Made by a program: the position numbers and the translations under genes. DNA of 64,000 nt from Alphaproteobacteria bacterium. GTDB taxonomy: Bacteria; Pseudomonadota; Alphaproteobacteria; Rs-D84. The stretch covers positions 1 through 64,000 of the forward strand of contig JAFZZS010000003.1 in assembly GCA_017615655.1 (NCBI GenBank), written 5' to 3'. Below the pieces are notes generated by a model that ran no database searches, was not told where the DNA came from, and saw only the letters and a program-made list of their open reading frames with translations. Each line of letters starts with the position of its first letter. The stretch's first letter is position 1. This document shows positions 62,961 through 64,000 of the stretch, piece by piece.

Positions 62961-64000
62961 ATGCAAAAACCAGAACCGTTTGTTAAGCCTGATATGATTT
63001 TTAGCGTAAGTGACGCATCTGCATTACTTAAAAATGTTGTAGAAACCGCATTTCCGGTAATCAAAATTCGTGGTGAATTATCACAGATTACGCGTGCAAC
63101 ATCTGGTCATATGTATATGACTATCAAAGATTCAGGGGCTGCGATGTCTGTAATAATATGGCGTGGAACCCCGATTAATTTTGCACTGGTCGATGGACTA
63201 GAAGTTATAATCACGGGTCGCCTGACCACGTATCCTGCACGCAGTAATTATCAAATTGTGGCAAATGAAATTGAAATGGCAGGGGTTGGCGCAATTCTTA
63301 AAATGCTGGAAGAACGCAAACAAAAACTTGCCGCAGAAGGCTTGTTTGATGCATCACGCAAGAAACCTATACCCAAATTACCAACAACTATTGGGGTTGT
63401 CACTAGCCCAACTGGTGCCGCATTTCAGGATATTCAAAATCGTTTACGTGAACGGTTTCCGGTTCATGTTATACTCTATCCTGCCACCGTCCAAGGTCAA
63501 ACTGCTGCCGCAGAAGTTGCCGCAGGTGTTGAATATTTTAATCGTGCAAAAAATGTTGATGTAATTATTGTTGCACGTGGTGGCGGATCACTTGAAGACT
63601 TGTTGCCTTTTTCCGAAGAAATTGTTGTACGTGCCGTCGCAAATAGCAAAATACCGGTAATAACCGGTGTTGGACACGAACCCGATTGGATGTTAGTTGA
63701 TTTTGCTGCAGATTGTCGTGCACCTACACCAACTGGGGCCGCCGAAGCCGTCGTTCCGACAAAAATCTCGCTGATTCAAGAAATTGATAATTTGGCGCAT
63801 CGCATGACGGCAAATATTACAACACGACTTCAACATGCGCACAAACACATTGAAACAATAAGTATTAAAAGCCCACGTCAAATGGTTATGGAACACACAC
63901 AACGCATAGATGATATAACACGAACACTGGGTATTATCATCAATGCGAAGATATCTGATGCGCGGCATAAAATGGAAATTGTCTCTAAAATGCCAGATAT
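62961..64000 (+). CDS. xseA: Exodeoxyribonuclease VII large subunit (3' end outside window)
   Basis: XseA with XseB degrades single-stranded DNA. The frame is open from ATG 62961 to the window edge, 346 residues of the usual 400-500. The N-terminal OB-fold region is clear (FSVSDASALLKNVVE, IKIRGELSQITRATSGHMYMTIKD, GLEVIITGRLTTYPARSNYQI). The catalytic domain follows (TIGVVTSPTGAAFQDI, VIIVARGGGSLEDLLPFSEE, ITGVGHEPDW, ADCRAPTPTGAAE). The rest is the start of the long coiled-coil region. It follows the preceding gene by 2 bp, so it is probably cotranscribed. Confidence 0.96.
   Translation, partial: MQKPEPFVKPDMIFSVSDASALLKNVVETAFPVIKIRGELSQITRATSGHMYMTIKDSGAAMSVIIWRGTPINFALVDGLEVIITGRLTTYPARSNYQIVANEIEMAGVGAILKMLEERKQKLAAEGLFDASRKKPIPKLPTTIGVVTSPTGAAFQDIQNRLRERFPVHVILYPATVQGQTAAAEVAAGVEYFNRAKNVDVIIVARGGGSLEDLLPFSEEIVVRAVANSKIPVITGVGHEPDWMLVDFAADCRAPTPTGAAEAVVPTKISLIQEIDNLAHRMTANITTRLQHAHKHIETISIKSPRQMVMEHTQRIDDITRTLGIIINAKISDARHKMEIVSKMPD

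Noticed and set aside
1-64000. TGA recoded as Trp, as in some reduced alphaproteobacterial symbionts
   Set aside because: TGA ends dnaE and trmD at the expected positions and Trp residues are encoded by TGG.

Overview
The window looks like a chromosomal piece of an AT-rich, uncultured alphaproteobacterium, probably gut- or host-associated. The class is inferred from a DUF2155 secreted protein, an Ig-LysM protein of alphaproteobacterial type, the rpsP-rimM-trmD-rplS operon and an XRE regulator of the usual ~140-residue type. The lifestyle is inferred from the abundance of InlB-type, BspA-type and collagen-like secreted proteins. TGA is used as a normal stop (dnaE, trmD). Several -10 boxes read GCTAnnnT, close to what is known of alphaproteobacterial housekeeping promoters.

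Layout. 1-3.3 kb: the 3' part of a large surface protein. 3.3-4.3 kb: two small unknown genes on the minus strand. 4.4-13.6 kb: housekeeping genes secA, an S41 protease, a phosphotransferase-like gene, dnaE and rsmH. 13.7-14.8 kb: an uncharacterised CPVC membrane protein paired with a soluble helical protein. 14.9-26.8 kb: a four-gene operon with one strong promoter and one terminator, encoding a Cys-rich exported protein and three long fibre-like exported proteins with collagen-type Gly-X-Y stretches and phage-tail-like repeats. 27-33.4 kb: an XRE regulator divergent from gpmI, then tadA with a small neighbour, rsmD, rplY and dnaK. 33.5-52.6 kb: one 19-kb gene for a ~6,326-residue exported protein, about 30% of the window. 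52.6-57.1 kb: a divergent phosphofructokinase, the Ig-LysM protein, an HNH protein, tRNA-Gly(CCC) and gdhA. 57.1-59.8 kb: the rpsP-rimM-trmD-rplS operon with two extra small genes inserted. 59.9-62.4 kb: a small cell-envelope operon (DUF2155, membrane protein, DUF1460-like lipoprotein) running into tsaD. 62.4-64 kb: an unknown gene and the 5' part of xseA.

Surface genes dominate. The giant protein carries three LamG-like segments, InlB-type repeats and 13 copies of a compound module (an Ig/PKD-like head with a DWGDG motif, BspA-type leucine-rich repeats, and a tail ending in a conserved Cys). The truncated protein at the left edge has one such module and shares a C-terminal domain with the giant. 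The fibre operon shares one Cys-stapled module among three adjacent products. These look like a repeat-diversified adhesion apparatus, but no anchor or dedicated secretion machinery is visible here.

The most unusual regulatory signal is a repeated promoter geometry. In several places an ATG lies exactly 7 nt after a good -10 box, predicting leaderless mRNAs (dnaE, the DUF2155 gene, the gene at 62449). In two places the ATG opens a mini-ORF whose stop overlaps the next gene's start as ATGA: 7 codons before the phosphotransferase-like gene, and 37 codons before the giant gene (there with a 6-nt gap). All function calls rest on reading motifs by eye; no database search was run.
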